From assembly GCF_002575655.3 (NCBI RefSeq), contig NC_053040.3, forward strand, positions 156,551,148 to 156,615,147: DNA of 64,000 bases, given 5' to 3'. This DNA comes from Aegilops tauschii subsp. strangulata. Lineage: Eukaryota; Streptophyta; Magnoliopsida; Poales; Poaceae. Position numbers and translations under genes: made by a program. The notes beneath the pieces are model-generated. The model was not told the origin of the DNA. It was given only the letters and a program-made list of their open reading frames with translations, and did no database searches. Below are positions 37,077 to 48,950 of this stretch, one piece after another (position 1 is the first letter of the stretch; each line of letters opens with the position of its first letter).

Positions 37077-37926
37077 TGGAGCCGCGCAGGATACCCTCTA
37101 AGAATTTCTCGTGGTGGGTGTGCTTCTTGCAATGGTGGGGCGCGATCGAAAGGTTGAAGAGACACAAGGGTAGGTTAAATGGCCACTGTAATAAATGGGG
37201 GCCGACCGGCCTGTAATCGTCACGTCTTGTCACGGCGTTCATAGCGGAGGATTCCAGTGCACGCTTGACAACACCGCACCGTACGCGTGGGCTCAAGCGG
37301 CGCCAAATGTATCGTCGGTGAGCCTGTTCCCACGCTACCGCGCTGTTTACCGCGCAAGCTTCCCGCCCGGCTAGTTTGGCCACGCGTCGGCTAGAAGAGG
37401 GACAAATCGTGGGCGTTTTTTTGGCAAAAAGCTTTGTAAAACGAAGTGTGTGGAATGACTTCGGTCATAAGTTTACCCTTGGGTGATGAGGTCAAAGTTA
37501 CACAGAAGGGTGATGATGGACATTCGAGTGCGATAATTAATTCTACACTCTACAGTGCACACGGTGGAAGAAACCAACTGTGTGCAATATTGTCGAAGAT
37601 CGCAGTCGAGTTAGCTATACAGATCACGTGCTGTGAGATCGACAAGGTAAACTGATTCGAGAATGGTTAATAAAATCTAAGACCATTGCATATTAAGGTC
37701 AAAATAGTGCTAGCAATATACGAGTCTCATACGATGCCATTTCAACGATTGTACCACAAAAGCTCGAAATGTTACAAGGTTCAAATTCCAGAGTTATATG
37801 GCTCAAATTTGAAGATTACAAGGTTCAAACTGATATTAGAAATGAAATTCAGCTCATCAGCTGCAAACGCTCGCGCTGATCCGCTGAACATGCATATCAC
37901 AGAGGTTCAAACTAATATCACCGCTT
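37077..37926. other. Spacer between exonuclease-like and F-box-like genes
   Basis: This is the 5' flank of the exonuclease-like gene (minus) and the 3' flank of the F-box-like gene (minus). It is GC-rich to about 37400, possibly the promoter of the former, then AT-rich. No further gene was recognised. Confidence 0.4.
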
Positions 37927-40801
37927 CTAAGTCTGGCTTCGAAACCTCACAATTTTTGCAAAGGGGTCAGCCACTGAGAAGTCATGTATGGGGTTGACAC
38001 GATGACTTCCGATTACTCTGTCATATGAAGTTCCAAAATGAAATTCAGCATTTTTCGAGCCTACTCCATTCTGCTGCAGGCGCCGGCGCTGATCAACAAA
38101 CCATTCATTTTTGCGAAATAAATGTAGGGCAAACCTGATTTCCTTCAGCACCCTTGCTCTGAGAACAAAGAACCTGGCGAATATAATCTCCGGTAAGGTC
38201 CCTCGGTAGGAGTTCAAAGTAATTTCTGAGAGATGCAGATCTAGGCATTCGACGTGATTGTTATATTGTATCACAGTATCCACCACTGGGCCTAATCTTA
38301 TCTGTAAAAGAAGAAAACGTGTTAGTGCCTACATGCAGTTTTGAACATTACTACAGGCCTAGCTATTTGGTTTGCAGGATTTGTAAAATGCACTAACATG
38401 CCATCTTTGATTTGACATGATTAACATGGACATTTGATTACATTCTAGAAAAATGTAGCTTTCTTCACAAGAGGTTGGAGTGGATGAAAAGTTCCCTAAG
38501 AAAACTAGTACAGATGAATCCAAAGGAGAAATGCTTATTAATTGTAACCATATGGATCAAGCAACCAATATGGGGGGGCATGTATGTACTGAAATCCTCC
38601 AAAAGAACCTTCAGAAATCGTAGTACATTGTCATTGTAAACTTGGAAAAAGGTGTCACAAATTGAACTCCCTTATGGTTAAAATTTAATAGAAAAGGAAC
38701 ATCACGTCGATATATAGCTTCTCCAGGCACGGAAAGCATCTCAGGAAACTGACAACTTGCTCCAGGTCAGGCCCGATAGATTCTAGTGCCAAGACCTTCA
38801 CTGTGTGCAGTTTCGGGGTCAAGCTTGTCGGAATCATTTTCTGAATGACGGACGAACAAACATCTTCAAAATTAGAAATAATGTTAATTTATAGAAGGAG
38901 AGGTAGAAGGCGGTTGTTGTACCTGAACGGGTGTGGATCCAATAACAAGTTCAGAGCATTTGTCAGACGAGTAGCCCACCACTGTCAATTTCGGCGCAGA
39001 AATGACATTGATTCTTGTTGGACCTTCTTGATCAACTACAAGTAATCTCACAAGTGCAGGTGTGTCCTGGATGACCATACCGTGGTACACATCTTGTCAT
39101 GTCTTCCTGCCGCACCAGCAACACACATAAATAGTCTGGAGAGTCATGGAGGTGATGTGGAAGGTACTCAACCCATTGATCGCCTGAAGGTGAAGGTACT
39201 CGAGTGCAGTACAGCCACAGAGCAGGCGCTCCATGTCACCCTTTGAGAGGCAGACGACGACGAGCTTGAGGTGCTTCAGTCGTGGTAGAATAAGAGCGGG
39301 CGTGTCATTAAGGGGCGGAAAATGGCAGTTCCTGAACTTGGCGATGCACAACATGGGCACGAGGCAAGTGCGGACGTTGGCAGTGACCGCATATGCCCAT
39401 CATCAAAAGTGAGCTCCTCGAGCTGATCTAGGGCGGGGGATCGGAACCAGTCGTCAAGCTTGGCTCGGTCCTTGCCGTTGGAACGGAACTTGCCCATTCT
39501 AAGGCCTTTGGTTGGGCCAAGGTGACTGCCGAGGATCTTGGAGAACGCGTCCAGGCTTTTGCGATAGCTATGGCAGAGCTCATGGGTGTCGATGAGGTCG
39601 AGAGGGCTGGAGTTCCATAGGGAGCGCCACCGTCGGGAAAGGAGGGTTGTCCGCGCCCCATATTTGATTGGGAGGAGGGAGATGATGACTCTCAACATAT
39701 CATCGGGGAGGCTGCTGATTAAGTCTAGGCCTACTGGAGTCGCTTGTGGTTCTAGCTCGCCCCGCCTCCGCTTGTTGGCAGCCCCGTTCTCCACCTTCGG
39801 AGTCTCCTTGTCAGCAGCGCTTTCTGATAGAAATGGGAGTACAGGGAATATTTAGTTAAAACAGGGCAATAGAAAAGTGTATTGGTAACAATTGGTTGTT
39901 TAAATACTACACAATTCATTTGACATTGCTGGGTAAGTCAACATATGCAGATAGTTGAAAAGAAAACTTACTTTGAACAAAGTCTGGACGGATGATTTTG
40001 TCGGGGAAGTTAGCATATATCTCATGACCAGGCCCTTTTATGTGCAGTGCAATTTTAGTGCCAGCTTTCAGTACCTAAAACTTTGCAATTTCATTCCAAA
40101 AGCCAGTGCCAAAATAGGAGTCACCACGTTCATCAAGTCTTACAGTAGCAACGATTATAAATCCATGGTTTGTGTGCAGTATGACATATGTGGAGCCTTG
40201 ATCTATGTAAATGGAAAAATTGTGCACTACATAATCTGTTGCATAGCGAGGGATGTTCTGCAGAAAATGGTAGGATTGTTAAAGAAAATATGGTAACATG
40301 CAAATATGGGCCCAAATTGAAAGAACTGTACAACAGTTGAAATCGAAGGACAAAAATCTATAATTAAACAGATAGGGTAAACATGATGTCATGGAAAAAT
40401 GAGAGTAATCGAAATAACAATACATCATTAATTTGTCTAATATAGAAAGAAGAGGGGAAAATCCCCTTTGACGTATATGATGCATGTGGCACCTTTTATC
40501 CAAATGTAGCAATATTTAGAATATGTTCAGGAAAGTAGGCCATGCCAACCGATTTAGGGTGAGATTGAACATACCGCACGCGTGCTCAAGTTATCTGGTA
40601 TGGAGGGATGGAATCTCTGGCAGCGGTCACAAAGTCCTGAAGTGTTGGCGCACTGTACATTCTATGAATGAAAGAAAACCCTCAAATCAGCTCGAATAAA
40701 AATGAATTCACGGTGATTTCCGCTGGGTGATTAAAGGAGGCAGATGAACTAGGATAAGAGATGAGATAATATCTCGTTAAATCAGTTACCTTGTCATCCA
40801 T
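37927..40801 (-). pseudogene. F-box / LRR / FBD gene with an N-terminal B3/pseudobarrel-like exon, three lesions
   Basis: Six exons with consistent phases: 40801-40790 (MDDK, GTAAC donor), 40661-40575 (29 codons with C-x6-C-x2-C, GTATG donor), 40257-39972 (GTAAGT donor), 39823-38923 (GTACAA donor), 38840-38706 (GTGATG donor) and 38301-37927. Exon 3 encodes a fold resembling a B3/pseudobarrel half (SYFGTGFWNEIAKF, then VLKAGTKIALHIKGPG). Exon 4 holds the F-box (DLISSLPDDMLRVIISLLPI, RRWRSLW) and leucine-rich segments. Exon 6 is FBD-like (HVECLDLHL, ARVLKEIRF, EFHFGTSYDRV). Lesions are a TAG at 40077-40075, a 1-nt loss near 39365 and a TGA at 39099-39097. Exon 4 is one base short of the length that restores phase, which confirms the deletion. 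F-box proteins act as SCF ubiquitin-ligase adaptors. An intact relative would be about 600 residues. Confidence 0.7.
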
Positions 40802-41270
40802 GAGAAAGAACCCTCAGTACGACAGATTCCCCAACCGAGTGGAGCTGGGTCGACCGCGAGCAGCGTCGAGAAAGTCGATGGCGATAGGCGGCAGCAAGCG
40901 GAAGTGGCAAAATGCGCTGGGCTTTGCCGGCAGCCTGGCGGCGGTGGCAGGCGTCGAGCTAAGTGTTTACCGCTGGTCCGCCGCGATAGGCGGTGCCATG
41001 GCATAGACGCGGAGGAGCTTGTGCATGTGTGAATGGGGAACGTACCGGAGGGGCTGAGGGGGTGGCGGGCGGGGTGAGGGTTTTTGTGACGTGGGGATGG
41101 TGAGGGTTTTCTTTTTTCTGTTTTGAATTGGGTGGTGAGGGTTTTCTGTCCCACAAAGAATTTTGGGGGCGACGGTTTGCTAAAGCGAACCGTGTGTGAT
41201 TGACGCAGTAGGCAAAATGAAAGTCATTGCACATGGTTCCAATTTTGGAAACTGTGTGTGATTGACGTAC
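40802..41270. other. Probable promoter region of the F-box-like gene with CACTA-type motifs
   Basis: GC-rich sequence lies upstream of the minus-strand ATG at 40801. From about 41160 it holds motifs shared with the block ends (gcgaaccgtgtgtgattgacg, aaactgtgtgtgattgacg). Confidence 0.4.
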
Positions 41271-41340
41271 TACCTCTGTCCTGGTTTATTGGTCCCCCGT
41301 TGTATTTTTTACCAAAATTTGGAGAAATATTTAACATACT
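41271..41340 (+). mobile_element. Truncated Stowaway-type MITE end
   Basis: TA followed by ctacctctgtcctggtttattggtcccc matches the 5' end of a common grass Stowaway/Mariner MITE (CTCCCTCCGTCC type). The other end is missing. Confidence 0.5.
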
Positions 41341-41472
41341 CAGACATAGATAATAAGCGTACACATAAGCATAGTTCAACCATAAGTACATAGTTCAATA
41401 GTCATTAAGCATACTCAAGCGTACATAGTTCGATCCATCCCATATCTCATCTCACATGCGACCGGCACAATC

Positions 41473-42455
41473 CTAAAGCTTCTCCAGGTACTCGGCGTAC
41501 ACGCCGCCACCTTGCGAGGATACGTCTGCTTGAAGGAGCCAACGGCCCGTCCTCTTGCATGCGCCAGAACACTTAGATACGCGTCATGAAGATTGTGGTT
41601 GCAAAATGGGCATCCATAACCGTCATTCCAGGTCCTAATACGCCTGTTATGCATTCCCGGATAAAGCTTCCTCAGGATTCGCCTCTTGTACCTCCTCTGG
41701 GCATCTTCATAGTAAAACAAATTTGGCATCAAATCACTGATTACATGTCGTGAAGTAGGATTAGGAATTTATGGCTATTTATTTATACATATTCAGAGAT
41801 GATGGTTCGATTTTTAAGCACTGTCGTCTATGTACAGACCAATCTTGAAGAAAATAATGGCACAAACATATGTAGGTCATTCAAAATCAATTGTCAAGTC
41901 CTGGATAGGAATTATTAGCACGAACACTAATCCTAGTCGGATTACTAGCAGAAATCATTGCACAGATGAAACAACTAATCACTTATCACCTGTACCATTC
42001 AAACAATTAATACACTACACGGATCTAACGAAACTTACTCAGATTTCATGGATTGGGAGAACATAACCATAGGATTTCTATTCCAAAAAGGGGGAGGCAG
42101 GATTAACCAGAGAAACCCTATGATCTATTTGACACATAAATGGGTATAGATGACTAACCAGCTGTCCGTCGTCGTCGGAGTCGTCGCCGGAGTGGTCATC
42201 AGAGTCGTCGCCGGAGTGGTCGTCGGAGTCGTCGCCGGAGTGGTCGTCGGAGTCATCGCCGGAGTGGTCGTCGGAGTCGGTGTGGAACTCTGCCTCCGGC
42301 TGTGGAAGCTCGACACCGTCGACGACGTCAGGGTGCAACGATAACTCGCCGGCGGTGACGACAACCTCTGTCTCCATCTCCACGCCGTGGTCCAGTGCTT
42401 TAGCAGCCCCGGCGTCGCCACTCCCTCCGATGGGGCGCTTCAGCGGCATCCTCAT
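41473..42455 (-). pseudogene. XS-type zinc-finger gene (SGS3-like zf-XS), one frameshift
   Basis: Exon 1 is 42455-42159 (99 codons, donor GTTAGT) and exon 2 is 41696-41473 (acceptor GCCCAG). Exon 1 encodes an acidic N-terminus with four to five copies of DDHSGDDS. Exon 2 encodes a basic stretch (RRYKRRILRKLYPG) followed by a zf-XS-like segment: CPFC, then D, L, HARG, then VGSF and K, and a YLEKL end. Exon 2 is one base short, and the shift lies near 41510, between KVAA and the YLEKL end. In SGS3 and its relatives the XS zinc finger accompanies the RNA-binding XS domain in small-RNA pathways; here the XS domain itself is absent. An intact version would have about 173 residues. No function can be claimed. 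Confidence 0.6.
42173..42285. repeat. 24-bp coding tandem repeat (DDHSGDDS)
   Basis: The unit gtcgtcggagtcgtcgccggagtg is repeated four to five times with single-base variants. It lies within exon 1 of the zf-XS-like gene. Confidence 0.85.
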
Positions 42456-43503
42456 ACATTGACAACTTTGAGGACTGAGAGCGGCGTCGAGGATGCAAGC
42501 GGAGAGAGAGGATTGTGTGTGCGTAGCGAGGATGGGGGGTGCGGCCGCTCGGGCGCACCATTAATATGGAGTAGTGGGAGTTGTGGGAGAGAGGCGGGCG
42601 GCGGTCAAACCGATGGCTCGCCTCCCGGTGAGCCTGCGCACCGAACTGCTGGCATGCCTACCAAAGTTTCACACAGCTACTCGCACGCCTTCCGATGACA
42701 CTGCGCAGCGAGCATGCCTCCGTCAATTCACACACCTGCACGCACGTCTCCCTGTCTGCCTGCACGCAGACTACTCGCATACGTCCCGTCAATTCACGCC
42801 TGCTCGCACGCCACACGGGTCGCGCGGCGGCACATATATTGTTTTTCTATTTGGATGATTAATGCTGCCACTTTATTGCTTAACCAAAGCATGGCACGTA
42901 TCCTTTGTTGGTCTAACGCTCACGGTTCGAATAAATAATCCGTTTGGGATATTGGTTCCCAATTATTAATAATCCCCCATCTGTAATTAGATAAAGATAA
43001 CATCAAAACTGATCTCAAATTTGACAAAAAAAGTACAATGCCACTTTGTATTGGTGTCCATATGACAACACGATAAGTTTCATGAACTTCAAATAAGTTT
43101 TGGATGTGCTAGAATTTAAAAATCAAGATTCTCAATGTGTGAAATTTGTTGCACGGGGAGTAAACATGCACCCAGTGAGACACATGTGTTTTTGCAATCC
43201 ATTTAGGTTCACTGTCTCGTGTGCATGTAGCTCAAATTTGATTTTTGCACATTATACCCGTAGAAAATCAATCAATCAATGTACTAAAACGTCTTAATGA
43301 TCTATGTGATTTTTTTGAAATTAAAACGTCCCTCCTTTGGTAACATGTATGTTCACCGTGGGATAATTAATTTAACATGCATCGTAGTTGCCGTGGATTC
43401 GCGGTGTGTGTGTGGGTGTGTGCGTCTGGGGGTGGCGGGTGGCTCGCAGCACACTACAAGTTGTGAGCCACCGTGTGGGTTGGTCGTTTTGTTAAGCAGG
43501 CCG
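42456..43503. other. Spacer, no gene recognised
   Basis: The part to 42830 is GC-rich with loosely repeated cacgc/tcaattcac phrases; it is AT-rich afterwards. A GT-rich stretch lies at 43402-43440. No coding sequence was identified. Confidence 0.4.
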
Positions 43504-46200
43504 GTGCCACATCAGAGTCGTGAAATCGTTATTTAAAACATCACACAACCCTTTCATACATAAATGTTTTGGCCACATGCAGTCGATGGTTGTCCTACAC
43601 GACACTCGATACTCGCGTGTGACGCTTTCTGTGGGCCCGCGAGGTCGTCGTCCATCACTTTGACGAACAGCCGGCAGTGAGGTTAATTTGACCAGCAAGG
43701 TGGAATCTTTTTTGTTTGTGTTATGGTGGTATATAGTACGCGTCGAAGAGGTGGGAGGGGACTAGCATATATACTATACGTACGCGTTGTGAACAAGTAC
43801 GCCTCACTCAGTGTCGGGACTTTTTGGCGACCGAGGCACGTGCCACATCAAAATTGTGAAAATTGGTTATTCAAACATCACACAACACCTTTTTGGCCCA
43901 CATGCATATCCTAGCTAGGACATTCATGCGTGACGCTTCCATCTATGGGCCCACGAGGCCATCGTCGATGCATGCATGCACCACATTGACCTACATCGGG
44001 AGAGGTTAATTAATTTCACCATCGATGAGGATTCTTTTTGGTTGTACATATATTACGGCAGGAGCATATATAGTATGCGGTGAAGAGGGGGGAAGGGGAC
44101 CATCATATGTAGTACGCTTGATATGAACCTCACTCTGTGTGGGTGCATGGTTTACGGTTTTTGAGGCATGTGGCACATCAAAGTTGTGCATATTGGGTAT
44201 TCAACATATATATGTTTGGCCCACATGCAAAGCGGTGGTGGTTGTCCTCACGCACCCACTTAGGCGGTTATTAGAGATATCGATGCTTTCCATCTGTGGG
44301 CCCGCTTGGTCCATCACTACTTTTTGCCTGACAACAAGAGAGGTTAATTTGACTTAGGAGGGGATTATTATTTTTGCTCTCGAATGACATGCATGATACA
44401 GTTTGAGCACACACACATGCATGTGTACGCATGAATCCCTCCCATCGAGTCGAAGTGGCTAGTACAACGACATATCATGGACCGATCTCGCTCTGTGTGG
44501 GGAGCTAGTGTACGATTTTTGACACATGCGCCACATCAATGTTGTGCATTTAAACATGCATGCACACATCACCTCCATACATATGCATGTAGTGGTTGCC
44601 TTCGAACGATACACTCCCTCGCGTGGTTATCGGCGATAAGCCTATATATTCGTGGGCCCGCGTGGACATCCATGATCACCTTGACCAACAACAAGATAGG
44701 TTACCATGGCGGATTCTTCATTTGGTTCGTGTTATCGTAGTATAGGTCATGGTGAGATTCAGACCTAATTAAGTTTGAGCGCATATATTATGCATGCATG
44801 AATCCCCATCGTTGGCTTGAAGTGTGGTGTAACATACATATGCATCGTCAACCTAACCCTCACTCGGTGTGGGGATTTCTTGTTTGAAATCACGGTGCCA
44901 CATCAAAGTTGTTCCATTGTTACTCAAAAACACACCTCTCCATACATATGTTTGGGCCACACGCATGCAGTGGTTGTCTTCGGGGATTAGCTACTTGCGT
45001 GATTATTGGCGAGCTAGCCCATCTCCGGGGTCGCATGGACGGCCATCACTTTGACCAACAACAAGAGAGAGGTTGTACGACCAAGGTGGATTATTCTTGG
45101 TCCGTTTTACGATCCATCTTGGTGAGATATATGCCTCTCTGGCCCGCCGACTGAAAGTGTGTGTGGGGGGGGGGATGCTACTTCGCACTTTGTTAGGTGA
45201 ACCTCGGTTGGGGGGGATGCATATTCATAGCTTAGGATTCCCTTCGTGCCGACACGAGGGGGGGCTGCTAGCTACTTCACACTTTGCTAGGTGAACCTCG
45301 GTTGGGGGGGCATGCATTCATAGCTTAGGATTCCCTTCGTGCCGACACGAGGGAGGGGTGGCTGCTAGCTACTTCGCACTTTGCTAGGGTGAACCTCGAT
45401 TGGGGGGGAGGGCATGCATTCATAGCTTAGGATTCCCTTCGTGCCGACACGAGGGAGGGGGGTTGCTAGCTACTTCGTACTTTGCTAGGTGAACCTCGGT
45501 TGGGGGGGGGGGCATGCATTCATAGCTTAGGAATCCCTTCGTGCCGACATGAGGGAGGGGGGCTGCTAGCTACTTCGCACTTTGCTAGGTGAACCTCGGT
45601 TGGGGGTCATGCATTCATAGCTTAGGATTCCCTTCGTGCCGACACGAGGGAGGGGGCTGCTAGCTACTTCGCACTTTGCTAGGTGAATGAACCTCAGTTG
45701 GGGGGGCATGCATTCATAGCTTAGGATTCCCTTCGTGCCGACACGAGGGAGGAGGGGGGCTGCTAGCTACTTCGCACTTTGCTAGGTGAATGAACCTCGG
45801 TTGGGGGGGGGCATGCATTCATAGCTTAGGATTCCCTTCGTGCCAACACGAGGGAGGAGGGGGGCTGCTAGCTACTTCACACTTTGCTAGGTGAACCTCG
45901 GTTGGGGGGGAGGGGGCATGCATTCATAGCTTAGGATTCCCTTCGTGCCGACACGAGGGAGGAGGGGGGCAGCTAGCTACTTCACACTTTGCTAGGTGAA
46001 CCTCGGTTGGGGGGAGGGGGCATGCATTCATAGCTTAGGATTCCCTTCGTGCCGACACGAGAGGGGGGGGGGGGGGGGTGGGGCAAGCAATACCGCGCGC
46101 TTTGCGAGAGAGGTGCCACATCGAAGTTGCATTTGGTATTTGAAAATCAAACCACCCTTTTGATACATAAATTTGGTCCACATGCAAGTGTGTTCGTGTT
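43504..46200. repeat. Degenerate tandem array of about 350-bp units
   Basis: Units begin with a gtgccacatcaaagttgtg-type phrase at 43504, 43840, 44170, 44528, 44895 and 46113. Each continues with gcccacatgca, gtggttgtcc, gtgggcccgcg, catcactttgacc and aacaagagaggttaa blocks. Spacing is 330-367 bp, except the last interval, which contains the minisatellite. The family is unknown to me. Confidence 0.7.
45165..46085. repeat. G-rich minisatellite, about nine units of 90-105 bp
   Basis: The unit contains catagcttaggattccc, cttcgtgccgacacgagg, a G-rich spacer, ctgctagctacttcg and gtgaacctcggttgg followed by 6-10 G. Length differences come mainly from the G runs and a 4-bp gaat insertion in some units. 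It ends with 16 consecutive G at 46063-46078. Each unit has the inverted repeat tcgtg-ccga-cacga. Confidence 0.95.
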
Positions 46201-46264
46201 CTGACCCTCTCCAGCGTCATTTTTCGCCAAATTTATGAACATTAGACAAGTCGGATGACGCAAC

Positions 46265-46540
46265 AGACACGGTTCACTCAAACTAACCGTGTGCCACGCC
46301 GGTGCACCTGTCACGCACACATCCGCACAGTACATTGGGCTCCACGAGGCTCCCCCTCTCAAAAATATCTGCCCGCCTCGAGGGTTTTTCTGTTTCATAA
46401 CACACGATTGTTATCTCCGGACCGTGTGCGACGTTTCTTGTTCCCAATCCCGCCTGCCTCCCTAGAAAATATCTGCCCGCCTCGAGGGTTTCTCTGTTTC
46501 ATAACACACAGTTGTTATCTCCGGACCGTGTGCGATGCAC
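46265..46540. repeat. CACTA-type motifs and a 70-bp direct duplication upstream of the B3 gene
   Basis: The phrase aaaatatctgcccgcctcg through ccggaccgtgtgcga occurs at about 46362-46432 and again at 46466-46536 with few changes. acacggttcactcaaactaaccgtgtg at the start matches the motifs of the block ends. Confidence 0.75.
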
Positions 46541-46678
46541 TATCATCAAAATTTTCAATAGCCCGGCATTTCACTCCCGCGTTTGACTCCCGCGTAGTAA
46601 AATTTTCAGTACCCGCGTCGTTTCCTCAAACACCCCACCCCCCTCCACACACACACCAAAACATCCTCGGGCGTGCGT

Positions 46679-46697
46679 GCACACACACACACACACC
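46679..46697. repeat. CA microsatellite
   Basis: (CA)n of about 9 units, just upstream of the B3-type gene start. Confidence 0.85.
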
Positions 46698-48549
46698 CTC
46701 CCTCGCTCGAAACCCTAGCAAGGTCCCCCCCGCCGCCGCCGCCGCAGGGCCTCCATTGTCAACATCCGCCGGTTTGCCCATGCAGCTTACCCACCGATCT
46801 CCATACCCAGGCCGCCATGAGTTTCTTAGATGACGCCTGCCAAACGCCCCCTTTCCCACAGATCCCCATCCCCCACTCCAGAGCGTCGCAGCCTAAGCCT
46901 GGCTACGCTTCCCGTGGAGCTCGAGGAGCGACTGGCCCAAAAGAGGTGTATAGCGGTCTCTTCACCCGACGTCGCCGAGGAAGCTGACGACTATTACTGG
47001 TGGCAGGCACTCAAGAAGCGGGCTAGAGTATGCGGGCATGTCTCGTCCGCCGGCTACGACATCGAGGTCATCGACAGCGACACCCTGAGGCGGGCTGTGT
47101 CACAGGTTAAGTGGCCCACCCAACCCCTCGGGTTCAACCGCCGTCGATCTCATCCATGGCCCCGCTGCTTATCTCCTCTGGCTCGCTGTCCACAATTTGC
47201 CATTCTACATCGCCGTCGAGCCCCTTTTGTCATTTCTGAAGGACACGTTCTGCGACGCTGGCTTGAGATCGACAACTTCCAAGTCAGACCTCATCGACAG
47301 CGACCACGAGGAGGGCACCCTCTCTGGCTCTTCCAAGGGGAAAGCGCCCGTCTGCGACATCAGGGAGGGCACCCTACAGCCGTGCTCTTCCAAGGGGAAG
47401 GAGCCCATCTGCGACAACATGGAGTGCATCCAGGGTCCGTGCTCTTCCCACGGGAACGAGCCCATCTGTGACAAGTGAGGAAACCCATGATTTGTTTTGT
47501 CGTGCCTCTTCACAGGGGGAAACCCATGATTTGTTTTGTCGAGTCCCTTTTGTAGTGTAGTGAGAATATGTCTAGTTTTAATTGCTATATCTGGTTGTTT
47601 GCAGTATGCCTTATTTATTTCAGTTGTTCACAATGTGATGCTCTATATGTGCAATTATTTACTGTGCAGTACATTTCATCAATCCAGTTTTAAACATACC
47701 GATAGGAATGCATATATTTGCTTGTTGTTAAGCCTGTTATAGCTAGCATATGCCTCTTTTAAAGTTTTTTGATTGTTCGGTTGTTTGTAGTTAGCACATG
47801 TTCAGTTTCAAATGCTATCTTTGGTTGTTCGTAGTATGCCTTGTTTATTCCAGTTATTCACAACGTGATGTTCTATGTGCAAGTATGAACTGTGCAGTTC
47901 AATTTCATCAGTACCAGTTTCAACAATACCATTATGAATGACTACATTTGGTTGCTGCATCTTGTAGTTAACACGCCTTTCCATTTTTATTTAACCATAA
48001 CCAGTGTACTTAGACTGGCACAATACCAGTTTGAATGACTATGTTTGCTTGTTGTTAAACGGTGGGCCTGTTGCAGTTAGCACACCTTTCCACTTGTATT
48101 GCTTTACTAGCGTGCTTAAACCTGCACACTGAAGCTATCTTTTGGAGATTATTTTGTCTGCCATGTATAATTTTGGTTCATGTTTAGCCTGTTGTGCTTA
48201 ACATGCTTCTCGATGTACCTACACAGGACAATTTTGGGAACGACTGCTATTTTCCATCGAGGTTAGTTTCATCCCATGGCTTATATCTGCTCACTGTTCA
48301 GGATATCGGTAGGTGGTACCATATAGGCCGGCGGCTGATAAGGGACTAATCGATGAATCGGACTTTTAACTGAATATATCTGCAACCCATTTTTCGTTAG
48401 GTTAACTAGGGCCATATGTAATATATCTGAGGCTACATAGCAACATGCACTGTACTTAATGTCTAAATATGCAATCCTAGGCTACATAGCAACAAGGAAG
48501 AGTGTTACATTAATGTTCTAATGATCTAGATATACGAAGAAGATCAGTA

Positions 48550-48840
48550 GCAACAACAACAACATAGCCCTGTTTGGATACTGAACTTAGCTAGAGGTTA
48601 GAGTTAGTTTCTAGCTCATTACTAACCCTGAACTAACTCCATCCAAAGGGTTGTTTGGATGGCAGGGTTAGATTGACAATAAATGCACTAGGAGAACTAG
48701 CTCTAATTAGCACCTCTTGGGTTGGATAATTTTTTGGGTGGGTTATAGATGCAACTAGCTCAAAGTAGCCCTCATGTTTAGATATACTTTAGGGCTATTT
48801 GAGCCCGAACTAGCTCAAACTAACTGTAACCCATGGATAC
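48550..48840. mobile_element. Possible MITE in the intron of the B3-type gene
   Basis: Sequence of the type gccctgtttggatactgaa ... ctaactgtaacccatggatac is common in grass MITEs, with internal repeats of gtttggatggcagggttag type. Clear matching ends were not found, so it may be truncated. Confidence 0.35.
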
Positions 48841-48950
48841 AGCAGCAGTTAATTAGCCGATAATTTGTAAGAATGAACTAAACTCCTTTCGGCCAATAAT
48901 ATAAGATGTTAATTCATCTAATATGTGAGTATATTGGATATTATAAGATA

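Noticed and set aside
42125..42421. Minus-strand Thr-rich frame and plus-strand Val/Gly-rich frame over the 24-bp repeat
   Set aside because: They are shadows of the DDHSGDDS coding repeat in the other frames.
45165..46085. Regular repeats resembling a CRISPR array
   Set aside because: The whole 90-105-bp unit is repeated without unique spacers, there are no cas genes, and the context is plant DNA; it is a minisatellite.
46255..46833. 192-codon plus-strand frame before the B3-type gene
   Set aside because: It spans the duplicated CACTA-type block and CA repeat and lies upstream of a better-placed ATG; treated as leader and promoter sequence.
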